Counted from the first letter of the stretch, positions 1 through 12,066 are shown. The stretch is DNA of 64,000 nt from Xylaria sp. FL1777 (GCA_022578965.1 MU400537.1:326894-390893); one strand, 5' to 3'. The notes: a model not told the origin generated them from the sequence alone. Made by a program: numbers and translations.

Positions 1-78
1 GTGTAGGAATCAGTGCAAGCTCGGCTCATGGTAAAGTCAAGGTCAAGTCAACAAATCAGCTTGCACGAATTCACCTAC

Positions 79-248
79 CGAATACCGTTCCAGTTGACAT
101 CGTGGCCGAAACGCTGCCTCATCATCGCCACAATAGCATCCTTGTTTTCCTTGGAGAAGGATAGTTCCAGGGCATCACAGATCGACAAGAAAAGATGAGC
201 ATTCATCCTATCATCCCACTTCTTGGTAGACTTGGTAGGAGAAGACAT
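79..248 (-). CDS. First exon of a small Myb/SANT-like gene (unit A), cut by the left window edge
   Basis: The ATG at 248-246 opens a 56-codon exon whose protein starts MSSPTKSTKKWDDRMNAHLF and reads to ...NWNGIR, where a GTAGGT donor follows at 78-73 in phase 2. Length and spacing (W-D near the start, a hydrophobic L-F-L-S-I core, W-N-G-I-R at the end) match the small fungal Myb/SANT-like DNA-binding fold seen in the genes at 1428-2392 and 4763-5603. The exon ends in the same codon position and phase as those of the two minus-strand neighbours, so the three are tandem copies. The second exon should lie left of position 1 and cannot be seen. An in-frame open stretch runs upstream into unit B, so A and B may instead be one two-domain gene. 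A role in DNA or chromatin binding is inferred from the family only. Confidence 0.6.
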
Positions 249-514
249 CGCGATCGGCGGGGGTTGGGATGAAGTATTTCGGCAGGAATGGCTGTCGTGT
301 AGGGCGGGGGTAATAGTGCTGAGTAGGTTGAAGAGGTTGAAGTGGATGTAGTAAGGATGGTGACTAAGGGAGATAGAAGAAGAGGCGATGGGAGGTCCCA
401 CGTGCCTGGGCAACAAGTTGGAGGGGAGATAAGGTATCATCAACTTAGGGCCATGCACACGTTGCCTTGTCATGTCACAAATCGGGGCAAAATAGATAAA
501 CAAGAATTACTCAC

Positions 515-678
515 CGAATGCCTTCCCAGGTGGTGTTAAAACCACTGTCATTCATATCCTTGACGAGAGCTACTTGCTGCTCCGGCTTAATCGATCCGTG
601 CATACGGGCCAGAGCAACTGCCAACGCCTTGTGGGCTTCTCCAGTCCAGACATCATTACGTCCTCGGCCGGTCGACAT
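515..678 (-). CDS. First exon of a second small Myb/SANT-like gene (unit B)
   Basis: The ATG at 678-676 opens a 54-codon exon, MSTGRGRNDVWTGEAHKALA through ...NTTWEGIR, ending at a clear GTGAGT donor (514-509) in phase 2. The final W-E-G-I-R matches W-N-G-I-R of unit A and lies where the 1428-2392 gene has its first intron, so these are paralogs. A short intron from 514 to 466 (acceptor ACAAG) would continue into an open frame, beginning R-Q-R-V-H, that runs into unit A. That linker looks more like translated leader DNA (rich in P, S, L, H) than a folded domain. If the linker is not coding, the second exon of unit B is missing and B would be a fragment. Function unknown. Confidence 0.55.
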
Positions 679-1427
679 GATTGCGAGTGTATGGTCTGTC
701 AAGAGAGGCGACGTAGTAATTAGTTAGAAGTAGGTGTTGTTGATGGAGAGTGATAGGTGCAGGATGGCATGGAGAAAAGAAGAGAGGTAGGTACTTGGAA
801 TGCGACCTCTGGGCGGTCTCAAAGCTGTGTAGGGAGTGGTAGAGAGAGGCACTTCTAACCTTGCTGCGGTTGTGTAGGTGCCAGGTGGTCTGCAGGCACC
901 GTGGGCAGAGACCGTGGGAGAATCGCGTATCCCACTGTCCCCAGCATTCAGCTGGGGCTTAATAGCCTTGTACTTATGTATTAACATCTTTGTTTGAATT
1001 CGATTTATGAAGTTTACTACCAACGCCTCGTCATTTCATCAGTGCTACGCTTCGTAATATACCTATGACCATAGTCCTCCTACAATGTACCTCAAAATAT
1101 ATCGTGCCCCCAATAACTCCGGCAGTATCAGGTGTCTATTCTGTAAAGGCTCTAAAGCGACGCAAGTATCCGATGGATTCTCTGCGTCCAATGACACTAG
1201 GATATACCAAAAAATTATTCTTGGATAGACGTGGGCTGCAAGAAATGAGCATCGCAGGTCGGTGGTCTGAAACCTCCAATATGTGCGCCGAGGGACCTAA
1301 TAGTCACGCGCAAACCCACTGAATGCCCATTTGACACTGGCTAGCCCACGATCATGGTTAGGCTTCACCATAGTAGCTGGAAACATTGTTAAAATAGTTC
1401 AAAGCGCACTTCAAAAACTTGCCACGC

Positions 1428-2392
1428 TTACTCTGGAGGCCCATAAGCATCTACGGCACTGGATATACCATCAGCTGTTAAGGCAAGAACTGCTTCATCG
1501 TCATTCGCCGGTTGGTCTTCCTCGTCAACATCCAGTCGTTGACGTTTTGTCGGCTGATCTTCAAGATCCGGGGTGGGCTCTTCTATTGCCATTGCGCCCG
1601 GCTCTGATGCTCCAGCAGAGGTCTGCAACGGGAGGGGGGTAGGATCTGGAGGGTCACTGGTCTGCGTCTCCGAAGCAGGTTTAGCTGTCTCAGGAGGTTG
1701 TTCCTGGTCAGCGTCGGCACTGGCAACGGAGGTTGGCGGTGCTTTCCTAGGTCTCCCGCGTCCAGGGCCAGGGCGTCGTGTGATCGGATTGGTAGTTGGG
1801 TCAGCCTTGCGCTGGCCATCTAGATTCGAGCCATTCGAGTCGGCTTTATTTTGGGCCCTACGGAGGCCTTGGAAGTGTTGGCTAGTATACGTCAGCTCCT
1901 CACCACGATGGAACTAGCCGTCAAGGACAAAGCAATTATGAATCCCCACGCCATCAGAGGTGAAAAGGAGCACGAGAGGTGTGATAATCTTGGAAGTTAC
2001 GCCGTAAGGGCCCATTATCCTCACGAAGGATAAGCGAGGGTGCATGCCACAACTCTGGAGCGGTTGCAGTATCTCTATGAGCACGAGAGAGGTATATAAG
2101 TGTGCAGCTCGGCTAGCAATGACTACGTTGTAATAGACCTCGTGGGAGTATCTAATAGACCGATGCAGGCGACGATGAGAGCATTGTCGCAATAGGAAGG
2201 GGAGAGATCGTTGAGAGTAAGCAGAGCAATTTCAACTCACCGGCATCCCTCATTCGTAAATCCGTAGCCTAAGGATCTCATATGATTACCAATCGTAGTC
2301 CATTCAGCACCGCTTATGACCCCGATATTCTTGACTGAGAGGATGGTGAAGAAGAGGTCCTTGTCCGCTCGGTCATTCCAGTTTTTATTCAT
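1428..2392 (-). CDS. Small Myb/SANT-like protein with an AT-hook-like motif, two exons, 201 aa
   Basis: Exon 1 (2392-2241) starts MNKNWNDRADKDLFFTILSV and ends ...NEGCR at a GTGAGT donor, phase 2. Exon 2 (1881-1428) resumes Q-H-F-Q-G-L-R-R-A-Q-N-K, the usual continuation of the recognition helix in this fungal Myb/SANT-like family, which fixes the splice. The acceptor TATACTAG has a CTGAC branch site just upstream. At 359 nt the intron is long for a fungus. Residues 1-65 form the SANT-like domain. Near residues 80-92 comes a basic G/R/P run (R-R-P-G-P-G-R-G-R-P-R-K) like an AT-hook. The remaining C-terminal half is acidic and low-complexity, with a nuclear-signal-like T-K-R-Q-R-L. A nuclear DNA-binding protein is inferred; target unknown. 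It is the most complete copy of the left-hand tandem cluster. Confidence 0.72.
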
Positions 2393-4762
2393 GTTGAAGC
2401 TATGAAAAAGGCCCTCGGCCTTAAAGACAGGATGAGTAGCGCAGAAAGACAGGATGGAGCGCTTAAACTAGAATGGGGAACCGGCTGCGAATCAGTGCAC
2501 CAGTAATTGATCGAGATGGAAGCCTGTGAGAGGTTGGTGAGGCTAATGGTGAATTGGAGCTCCCCAGATTTGGCACACTGGCAAGCTGTCTTGTGTGGGC
2601 CGAGCTTGCGGGCTGTGAGAGGACGGGAAGATAGGCAGGTACGGTACTGTGTAGTGATGCGCGCAAGAGGTAGGTAGCTCCAGCTGGATGGGTGCGGATT
2701 GTCACGCAAGCTTTCGGCCGGTGGGAATGCTCCATACAAGATCTCCGTTTCACCAGCTCTACGCTAGTGTCGGTAGGCGGGTACAGCACGTGATGCGAAT
2801 AAGACGAGGATGGAGATAACTAATGAGATGCTCGGGGGTCCAAGCGGGACACTTCGCCTGTGGCAGTGCAGTGGCTAAATTAAGTACCAATGTACCAACG
2901 TACCAACACGTACCTAAGTACCGATGTCACTATGTAGATATCCGATAAAACTTCAACCCCACTCGGCGCATTTCGAGCCGGAGCGAAAGTACCTACCTAA
3001 GTACCTGCCACTTCGCAGAGCTCACGTGAACCCGCGCCCTTAACGCGAGAGACCAGCTTACACAGTGTCACATTTTAGGCGCCACTGCGCGTCCTCCCCA
3101 ACCTCCACATTTCTTTTTATTTTCTTTTCATTTCGTGCACTCGACACCTTCATCATCCTTCGCTGTCGGGTCACACCCTCCATCGCTGCAAACTACTACG
3201 TCGATCATATTCTGTGAGGCCACATGCAATGCCGCAGCAGATTCTATTATACCATGCCATTGTCATCCAATTCAAGTGACATTTTCCCCCCAGAGTAAAA
3301 GGTCTACACACTCGGTTAAAACTGGTTGGATGTGGGTAGAGAAATTTGGTTCATAATGGTGTACGCTGCACGCAGGATGAACAAGGCATCTAGGTACCTG
3401 GATGAGAGCCTGTCGAGCCATTAGATTACCTTACCTTGCTCCAACTCAGCTGCGAGGAACAAAAAGCCAGGGACTCGATACCTGTCGATTTGCCCCAACC
3501 TCCTGATTTAACGAGCATGACTCACTTGTTTCACGCCAGCTCAAAGCGCCGGCTCTTCCCCGGCTGCCATGGGTGAGATAAGTATGCGTAGATAGGTAGC
3601 AAACGGCCCTGCGCGGATCCTGTATCTCGGGCTTCTGCTCGGGTCGGATAGGCAGGCTATGATGTGTAGGGAGGTATCTGGCGTGCACTAGATAGGTACC
3701 TATCTGCTCATAGCGACGGCCTGGGAAGACGAGACGAAGACTGCGGCATTTCAACAGCCTTGGCTGCCCTTCGTGTTAGTCGCCCAGCGTCGCCCTACTT
3801 TTCCCGGCTAGGTGACACTGACAATCTGCAGGATGGGATGGGACGAATGTAACGGCGCTGCCTCATTGGACACCGTATCAGGCCTGCCAGGGGTCCAGAA
3901 ACCACTTTAAACCATTTTAAACCACTTTACGCGGTGTGCCGCGTCCCATGCCACTTTCGTCATGGCCACCCCACCATCTCGCCCAGGACATCCTCGTCGG
4001 CCAGGTCGAATGATTGATGTGCATCCTCGACCGTCCCTCTCGGAGTTGCTAGGCAACCGAGCTAGCCCTGTCCTTCGCATTCTATGTACATCCCAAGTAT
4101 CTACTGCGTATCTACTATGTACGCAGTAAAGTAGGTAGGTATGTCCGTTATTGGACCCCCTACCTATGGGTACAAGACAAGTCTCCTTCAGAATAAATAG
4201 CAGTGGAACTAAGCACGCTTTTTATGCAAGCACTTAAAAGATCCCCCGCGTTCTTGGTGATGGCGTTTTGACCCATGCCACTCTGGTCCTGAAAGCCCGC
4301 TATAAGTCAATCTATATCCATTATTTGTATCCTTTTGCGCAGACTACTTCGTCTTACAGTGTAATAGTTTTTCATTGATCTTCATTATACAGCTGTCAAG
4401 CAGCACTCTCTCTGAGCTTTCCGATAATTGTTCATCTCTTCACCCCCTGCACTCTTTGTCACCTCATCATACTCGGACCCAAACTAATGTGATCAGCTCA
4501 ACAACTCCCAGGCTTGTTGGGGGCTTTATCCGGATCAATTTCTCATATATTCCTCTTTCCTCTCCTCACCGACTTTCACAGTTGTTCTAATCGTGACTCA
4601 CTCCATCCATTCCACCTCCCCATGTTCAGATTGACCTCGCAACCCAGAGCAACCTCCAACGATTTCACACCAAGCTGTGCACTTCTTATTCAAGCCTATC
4701 GCCTCTTCTGAGGCAGGTATTTCGACTCTGTATCGAGCCCTGCAGCCTCTAACATCGCTATC
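2393..4762. other. Non-coding stretch rich in GTACC/TAGGTA motifs
   Basis: No convincing gene is seen between the divergent SANT-like genes. The stretch holds a dense run of GTACC/GTACCTA words around 2880-3005 and again at 3400-3700 and 4130-4145, and a short tandem repeat at 3901-3930. The ORFs here (for example minus strand 2463-2789) lack domains and have biased composition. Confidence 0.5.
3901..3930. repeat. Three tandem copies of a 10-bp unit
   Basis: The units ACCACTTTAA, ACCATTTTAA and ACCACTTTAC follow one another directly. The function is unknown; this may be simple slippage. Confidence 0.7.
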
Positions 4763-5603
4763 ATGTCTTCTAATAATGACAATGCCATGACGAGGTTTCT
4801 CTTCGCTATACTCCGGCAGAAGAATCTCAAGGATGTGAGCCGACTTACCTCGAGACAGCACCTCTACTACACAAGTCTAACCATGACAATAGATCGATTG
4901 GAACCAAGTCGCCCACGATCCTATTCTTGCCCAACCCATTACCAACGGCCATGCTGCCCGAATGAGATACTCGCGATTTAGATCTGCCATGTTGGGCCTG
5001 GAGCCAACTAGACGCAATCGAACCAATCCGCCCAAGTCACGAGTCACCAAGTCTAAGAAAGATTCAAAGAATAAAAGGGACGATCATATGAAATCGGAGT
5101 CTCCTGGTCCAGAGTCACCTCATAGTGCCTCACCAGAACTCCAATTACCAACCTCTCAAAAGATCAAGCAGGAGAGTTCCTCGTCCGCCTACGATCGCAT
5201 GACCCCGGCTTTGACCCCAGGTCCAGTCTCAGCACCTCCAACGGCAATGCCCAACAACACAACGCTCCATAATCGATTCCTCACCCCTTGCAGCGACATC
5301 GACACATTCGCCCCATCTCCAGCCATGACGTCCAGCCCTACAAGCGATATGATTCAATCGCAAGGTTCATTTGATTTTCATGCACCTCCTTGTTCTGACC
5401 ATGTTGATCCAGCCTGGACACATGGTAGCTCTTACTTCGCTGCTGCTTATCCTTATGACGACTACACGAACACTACTTGCGATCACCAGCACTTTCAGCA
5501 CTCACTCCATTCACAATGTTCGCTCGGCCTCCCCAGTCAATCAATTGAGAGTGATATTGAGCAAGCCGACGTCAAGCGCGAGGATTGGACACGTTATGAC
5601 TAA
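4763..5603 (+). CDS. Myb/SANT-like DNA-binding domain protein, two exons, 260 aa
   Basis: Exon 1 (4763-4834) encodes MSSNNDNAMTRFLFAILRQK-NLKD. A 58-nt intron (donor GTGAGC at 4835, branch CTAAC, acceptor ATAG at 4892) joins it in phase 0 to exon 2 (4893-5603), which begins I-D-W-N-Q-V-A. Joined, residues 8-60 carry the fungal Myb/SANT-like signature: an N-terminal F-L-x-x-I-L-x-x-K-x-L-K-D-I-D-W helix pair, then N-G-H-A-A-R-M-R-Y-S-R-F. Without the intron this motif is broken, which supports the splice. Residues 70-100 are strongly basic (P-K-S-R-V-T-K-S-K-K-D-S-K-N-K-R). The rest is S/P/T-rich with sumoylation-like I-K-Q-E and V-K-R-E sites. Probably a nuclear DNA-binding or transcription-related protein; target unknown. 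It belongs to the same broad fold class as the minus-strand cluster but is a different subfamily. Confidence 0.8.
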
Positions 5604-8600
5604 TTGGCAAAATTTGATTTTCAGAGCACATCACCCCATCAACATCACGCAAAATAATTACTAGATATGATCGTTTAGGGGGGAAAGGAGGGCCAGCCGG
5701 GGTGAGCATTCGCACAGGCCGAGATAGACTTGACCTCGTTCACCGCCGTCAATGAGTAATGAAAACTTCTCTTAGATATGGGATACGAAAAAGAATGGCG
5801 TTGTGGGCGATCGTACCATAGGGGCTTACAAGTCGGAAATTGTTGAGCATTTGCCGAGGTCGAGATAGACTCCTTGTACTTTATGCATGAAGGAAAAAAT
5901 TGATCCGCGGCGTCTATCTACCACCTCAACATGGCGACTCCACCTTGCGTGCTTGCAGTGAAGCGTCTCTCACTACCTAGGTGTACCTACGCTATGGTAG
6001 ACGCCAATCCTGCCTTGAATAATAACCGTTCCTCAATTCGATACTCACTGGTCAACTTTATCTGTCTACTCTATAGTACCATCTATTATTAGTCCTGTGC
6101 CAAAGGCCCCAGCACTCGCTGCGCGTGTAAATTGGGTGTTATGTTACACTGCAATTTCCGCCTTGAAATACCGCTACATATCAACACCAGATGGGACGCG
6201 CACCAAAACTTCTGTTGGGGCATGCACCTCAACGGATATTTGTCATTTCATCACCTCATAGTTAGATCACATGGAAGTTAAGAGTGCGTTTCAATGTACC
6301 GTGTTGCTAATGCGCTTTGTAGTGTATTTCTCGGGGTTAGGGCTACCTTAATGAGTTTTACCACTACCCCAGCCAGAGGTATGAGATGAGAGGCAGAAGC
6401 CCTTTTTTTGTCTACCATATTAGGCCTGTCATATACTCCATAGTGTCATCTCTGGAGACTTATCGGGATGAAAACCGAGCTTCAGGGCGCATCGATGATC
6501 TTAGTAAGTGTCATAGTATTGAATGGGGATTCGCTGACAGTGGTTCTCCAGCAGCACTCTTACCATACCAATAGGAAATTTCCGCAAGGAGACCATGAAG
6601 ACCTGGAAGGGAGACAAACTACTGGACCTCATAGGCATCTCGCTCTCTTGTAACCCCCTAGTTCCATGCACGATCTAATTAGTTGCCCCTGAGAATAGTC
6701 ATCAGTGAACTCTGCCATGCACCGTAGTGGGAAGTCTTACCACGGTAACAACGTTCTATGGAATGCGAGCATGACAAGCATGCTATAAGCGATTTTCGGT
6801 AATGCAACAGCATACCCGAACTCTCCTGCTGCTACAGATAGGGCTCCCCTGCTGCCTGCCACGTTGGCACCGGAACCACATGGTATTGATGCCCCATATA
6901 TTAGAATCGACAAGACACCCGGATATAATATTACCAACAGCCTGGAGAACGAATTTTTGCCACCGTAGTAATATTCCCTATACCCTGTAGCCATAGTGGT
7001 AAGTAGGCTTAGCCTAGGAACGGCCCGCCAGAACCGCCAGTCTCAAGAAAAATGCCCCTTACGTTGTGCGCGAACGCAACAACAAGGCTACTGCTATACT
7101 GCCATCGCCGAACTAACCAGACGACATTGATCTTGGCCCTGAAACGACGCTAGTGATGCGAGGTTGTATTATGCATGGTCGAGAACCGTCAGAATGAGCC
7201 GTATGTTTGCGGAATATCTCCTATCATGACCACCATAAACACACCGCTGGAGCCAAGCGATCTATGAGATCTGGACTTATTCTAACCGCCCTCTGAGCCC
7301 ACCCTCCCCGAACCCCAACCCCCAACCCCCCCAGATTACAACCACTCTAAAATAGAAAGTCTACGACGCCTAACAGGCGGAGGCAGCGCCAGTAGAACCT
7401 GGTCGGCCACACACTTCTAGAACGGAAAAGGGGTAAAGATGGGAAATCCAGCCGCTCACTTGAGATAAGGTTACTTGCTGTCTCATGGATCTAGAAGAAA
7501 TTCAGAGAAGATGATTATAGTTAACGTGACAAAGGGTCGAGTGTTATATCTACTGTATGGCCCAGCGCTCTGGGAGTGCGACGTTTCGTTATAGATTTAA
7601 GCTTACCCCCCGCTACAAATCAGAGATCAGCATCCAACAGAGTGGTTCCCAGAGTCGTAAAAAATCCAACATACAGTGTCAACTCTCGAATACCTATAGA
7701 AAGATAGCCAAAAGAAGCTTTCTGGCTCCAAGTGTGTTATCTAGGATCAACTACTTTGTCAAAGGACAACCTGGATCATGATCAGACCCCAACTTAGAAG
7801 GTAGCTGGTAAGTATTAGGATCTACTTCTATTTCCAGGCTCCAAGTAGGTAGTGGCTGGTAAAGTGCATAATCGGGTATTACTCTCCTGCAAATACAGTG
7901 AGAAAAATTTATTGTGCGCCGCTAACACGTTCTCTATAGGGGACCCAACATCTCCTAATACTGTATTGTACAGGTCCCTTTCATGTTTATTGCAACTAAA
8001 TAGTTTTGTATTTCATACTCGTGAGCTACTAAAGTTTTCTTTATTTCCGAAACGTATTTTCTACCCAAGTGTATTTTCTACCTCTCTCCGTTAGGAGGCC
8101 TCCAGTAGTTCGGACCACCGGTATGTTGACATCGACATGAAGATTCTCTGGGAAATAAACAAAATGATCTATCGAATGTTTCAATGGTCGCTGATCTCGC
8201 GGATGTGGTAGTTACATAACATCCCTGGTTGACTACCATGCTTCAGGTCATCATCCAAATGTCCAGCATATTACTAAGAATATATTTCTACCCAGCTTGA
8301 GAATTTTTATCCATGTCAGTGCCTGTTCGAAAAGTTTTCATGAAGGGCGTAAATTGCCAGACACGTATAGTACATCGGTATGGTTTGACTGCGATCTACA
8401 GTTCCGACATATACAACCTGCAGCATATGGCAAGGGTTTTGGTTGCCTACTTCTCTAGGTCTCCAGGTGTCATGACACTCGTATCAAGAAATGAACACGT
8501 CGCATTTACTGGGCTTGTTGTTGTCGGCGGCGTTCAAAAAGTATGGTTGCAAGGGTTGCGATTCCTTGGGTCGAACAGCAATCTCAAGGCTGTACGCGTT

Positions 8601-10080
8601 AGTTTGCTGGGATTCCCTGTTGTCTATTACAATAGCAATGTGATACTGAAGAACTCGGCGAGTACCAATATTCAACAAACTACCTACCTAAGCGTATCTA
8701 CGTACGTTGCCGGCCAGAACATAGAGCACTGTGCAGCCGCATGTATAGGGCGTAAGCTTCAGGGGCTATGTATACCTATGTTCACATCAGGAGAAGTCTT
8801 TCACCGCTCATCAACAATACATCCATGAAAATACAACATTCCGTCGTAGATTGTCGGGTTATTGCTCAATAATTAATTCTACTTTGCCACAACCGTGTTT
8901 ATCATGGATGTGGGCTCGAATCCAATATCCATGACACGAGATCAACTGACGGTATGATGACCACCCGATCCATGACAAGAGTCTACTGACGTATTCCTCT
9001 TAGTACCGCGTGTATAGTGTACAAAGAATGCCTGTTCATGCGGTAATATGGTACACAACATATGCTAGATCTCAGACGCCATGATCCCCAATACCTCTGC
9101 TGTTACTAACCGCATCAACGAACCCCGTCTCAGCTCAACCGTGCTGACACTTTTCAGCCATTTTTGTACAGTTTGGATTAATACTATGATCTGATACCAT
9201 AGGTGGCTATCCGAAAAGGACGATATGAATCCCAACAGTTGGAGGAATACTATGGAGATCCTGGAGCGTTCGAAATAATATAGTATATTTTGCTGTTCGA
9301 AAAAAGAAAGCCTAGCCTAGAATTTCCTTATTGTAATATTAATAATATCCCCTATCTACCAATATACTTCTGTTACGGGCCTCTCTCGCATAATGTTTGT
9401 CTGGGGAGGACGGTAGAACCCGAGGCTGACACATACCTGTGATTACCAGTTCAATCTAGGCGCGAACGTGTAAAATTGTGTTACCAGCTTCCTTGTTTCT
9501 CCTTCCTATTCCTGCAGTCGAGCTTCGAGGGTTCTTCAAGTAGACATACGTTGGACTACAGTAAATTTTAAAGTATTTTAGTGGTAGGAAAAGAAAGAAA
9601 CTTTGTAATACAGGAGTAGTCATATGTGGGCATGGTGCGGTTTGAGCTGACCCAGTTTTGTGACTCCCTTCTTCTGTCAACACCAAGTGATCTAAGGCAG
9701 TAGCAATAATGCGATGATACATAAGCCTCACTACAATAAAACTTGCGCTTGGACACCCCCTTTCAATAGTTATAGGCCTACAATAATTAACGCCCGTGAG
9801 ACAATCGCAATTATCAGTGCCAGCAAGTAATTTTCGGAAAAGAGACGTCTAAAACAATGCATAGAATACAAGCTGAATTATGCCGAGTCGATGATACTGA
9901 CACCGCGCTACTAGCTAGTCAATGAGCATCCATATCCAGTGCTGAAGTAAGATGCCTCTTATTTCGAGGTTATTGTGCTTATCATATCGCAAACCTAGAG
10001 TATGCCGCACGATCTATCAACGCCAAAACTCCATTTGCCATGCCACCTACCAGCGACTATTGTGATCTTCGTGTTCATGT
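5604..10080. other. Gene-poor stretch of 4.5 kb
   Basis: I see no gene I can support. Frames are short or featureless; the longest (8313-8828, plus, 171 aa) has an ATG but no recognisable domain, leader or intron signals. A C-rich run lies at 7318-7334. Base composition is moderately AT-rich but not of the RIP type seen at the right end. No terminal repeats or transposase motifs were recognised. Confidence 0.5.
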
Positions 10081-11373
10081 CTATTTCTTACGTCCATCCA
10101 AGCGGTGACCTTCATTCGTCTTCTTCTCTGGCGCCTTACCTTTATCATCGGTATCACCCTTCCGTTTGACTGCCCCTCGCAGAGTCTGACCCTGTCCTGC
10201 GAAATGTGGTTTGTTGGCATTTTCCTTCTCTGCCTCCTTGTCTGCATCCGTCTTGACAGGCGTTAACTCGTAGCCGAAGAACAGTTTGTTTGGCGGTAGA
10301 CGCAGTGGCATAGGCCCGTTGACACGTCGCCGTGGTACTGGAACAGTGTGGGAGGAAGCTTCGGGAACCGGCGTAGAGGGCTTCGGAGATGGACCTTTGC
10401 TCCCCTTCTTGGAGTTGAGCTTGTGTCCTTCGGTGAGAAAATGGGACGCTACAGCGCGAGCACCGGCTGCGGCTGTCGTAGCATTAGGGGCAATAGCGTC
10501 ATAGTTGATAGACTGTGCCATAGTTCCCTGGCTATGCAACAGGCCGCCTGCAGGCAGACCTCCACGGGTGCTTCTCGGGGTACTCGTTCCGCTGCCCTTG
10601 GGTGGATCAACGTATCCCACCGGCGGGGCAAAATCTACCGATACGTCGGTCTCGATCATGCAGACTCCCATTTTCTCGGTTTCGGGTTTGACCTCCAGCA
10701 CTGCCATTTCGTAGACCTCATCGTTGTATTCAAAGTTGAACACGTCGCCCCTCGTCAGCGTGGCAAAATTTCGAAAAGCTCTTTCGAGAACGGCCTTGGG
10801 GTCGCTGATGTCGAGGAAGTTGACTGATTGCGGCTGCAGCTTGACCAGCTTGGCCAGTTCAAGTGACGTCGACTTAATCTGGATCATATCCCCGACGTCT
10901 AGTTGCAGCGTTTGCATCATCTATCGCTGTTAGCAGTTGCACGCCTCATTCCCCACCCACGAGATGTCCTTACCCATTGCGGTATGTATGCGCGACCCTC
11001 TTCAGCAACGAACTCCAGGACACCAGCATGTGTGAAGCGATCTTTCTCGCCGTTCACGAGTTCCATCATGAGCGGCCACTGTACGTGCAGCTGTGAGATT
11101 TTCTGGAGGGCGGAAGGCGGCAGGAAGATCTTGGAGCCGTAATTCAGCTCCGGCCGCTCGGCACCGGGGGCCATGACCATAGGATAGCAGCGGAAGTATT
11201 CGTCGAAGCGACGCATGGCCGAGCCACGCATCATGCCGGAACGCGCGAGGTTATACATGTTGGAAGGGTCGTCGGGGTCGAGGGCGCCAAAACCGGGTTG
11301 GAACTGCAAGCCGCAGGAGGTTAGCTGGGATGAAAGTTGGAGCACTGGGCTTGCTTTTTAAGGCACGAACCAT
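10081..11373 (-). CDS. UFD1: Ubiquitin fusion degradation protein 1 (Cdc48-Npl4 cofactor), three exons, 390 aa
   Basis: UFD1 pairs with Npl4 to recruit polyubiquitinated substrates to the Cdc48/p97 ATPase for extraction and proteasomal degradation. Exon 2 (11303-10974) carries R-R-F-D-E-Y-F-R-C-Y-P, L-P-P-S-A-L and H-A-G-V-L-E-F-V-A-E-E-G-R-A-Y-I-P-Q-W. Exon 3 (10920-10081) continues M-M-Q-T-L and Q-P-Q-S-V-N-F-L-D-I-S-D-P-K-A-V-L-E. Together these form the UFD1 double-psi barrel (about residues 20-200). Near residue 350, H-F-A-G-Q-G-Q-T-L is a Cdc48-binding SHP box. The exon 2/3 junction (intron 10973-10921) falls inside the conserved W-M-M motif. The start is unusual: exon 1 appears to be only the ATG at 11373-11371, followed by a weak GTTCGT donor and a 67-nt intron with a GCTAAC branch site. 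Transcribed divergently from LIN1. Confidence 0.93.
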
Positions 11374-12066
11374 ATTGAACCCCAAGTGCTTTTGTGGCTC
11401 ACAGGATGGGGGATGGGGTCTTGTCTCAAAACGGGCGCTTCTGATTAGTCGGTGAGGCAGAGCTGTACTGTATGTAAAGGTCGCGCTATAAAGATGGCGT
11501 ATCGAGGATGGGTACGGGGAAATGGAGAGAGATCGTGGAAAGCCTGGGTTGGTGTTGGGAGATAGATGAGCTCTAGAACATGCCCCAGCTTACGATAAGG
11601 TGTTGTTTGGTGGGACAGACACAAGTATGCGGCAAGGCAGCTGTTCCTACAAGGTGATGACGAAAGCTTCGGTTGCGAGGATAATCCGCTATAGCTTACT
11701 AGAGGTATACAGTAGGTACTACATGAAACGCAGGGAACCTGGCCCCTGGCCCTGCAATGCCGATGGTTGGAGCTCGCTGCCCCGCGCCAGAACAACCCCC
11801 CTAGCACGCCGATTTTAGCGCTTTAAAGGGAGGTACAGGTAGGTACCTCCACTACGCACCTAGCTCCCGACTTACCCCACAGCAAAGCTACAGCTGGGTA
11901 GCCTATCGACAAGGGCAAAATTCAACGTCATACTACTTATTTACTTATCCCGGCAAATGCTTCTATTCTATTTATGATGTGACCTTGAGCTCACTCCCAA
12001 GCACACTCTAAAGACCGTCTTTTTTTCAATTGACAATTTCACACCATCAGATTTAAACCCCTAGGC
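11374..12066. promoter_or_regulatory. Divergent intergenic region between UFD1 and LIN1
   Basis: This region separates two head-to-head housekeeping genes and should hold both promoters. The part next to LIN1 (11995-12066) is CT- and A-rich like a fungal leader, and a GGTACCTACC-type motif lies at 11835-11850. No clear TATA box was recognised. Confidence 0.4.

Noticed and set aside
6737..6994. 85-aa minus-strand ORF with a hydrophobic, protein-like sequence
   Set aside because: Attractive composition, but too short, without continuation in any spliced frame and without a known family.
8313..8828. 171-aa plus-strand ORF in the gene-poor stretch
   Set aside because: No domain, no intron or leader signals, and composition as expected by chance; kept only as a remark.
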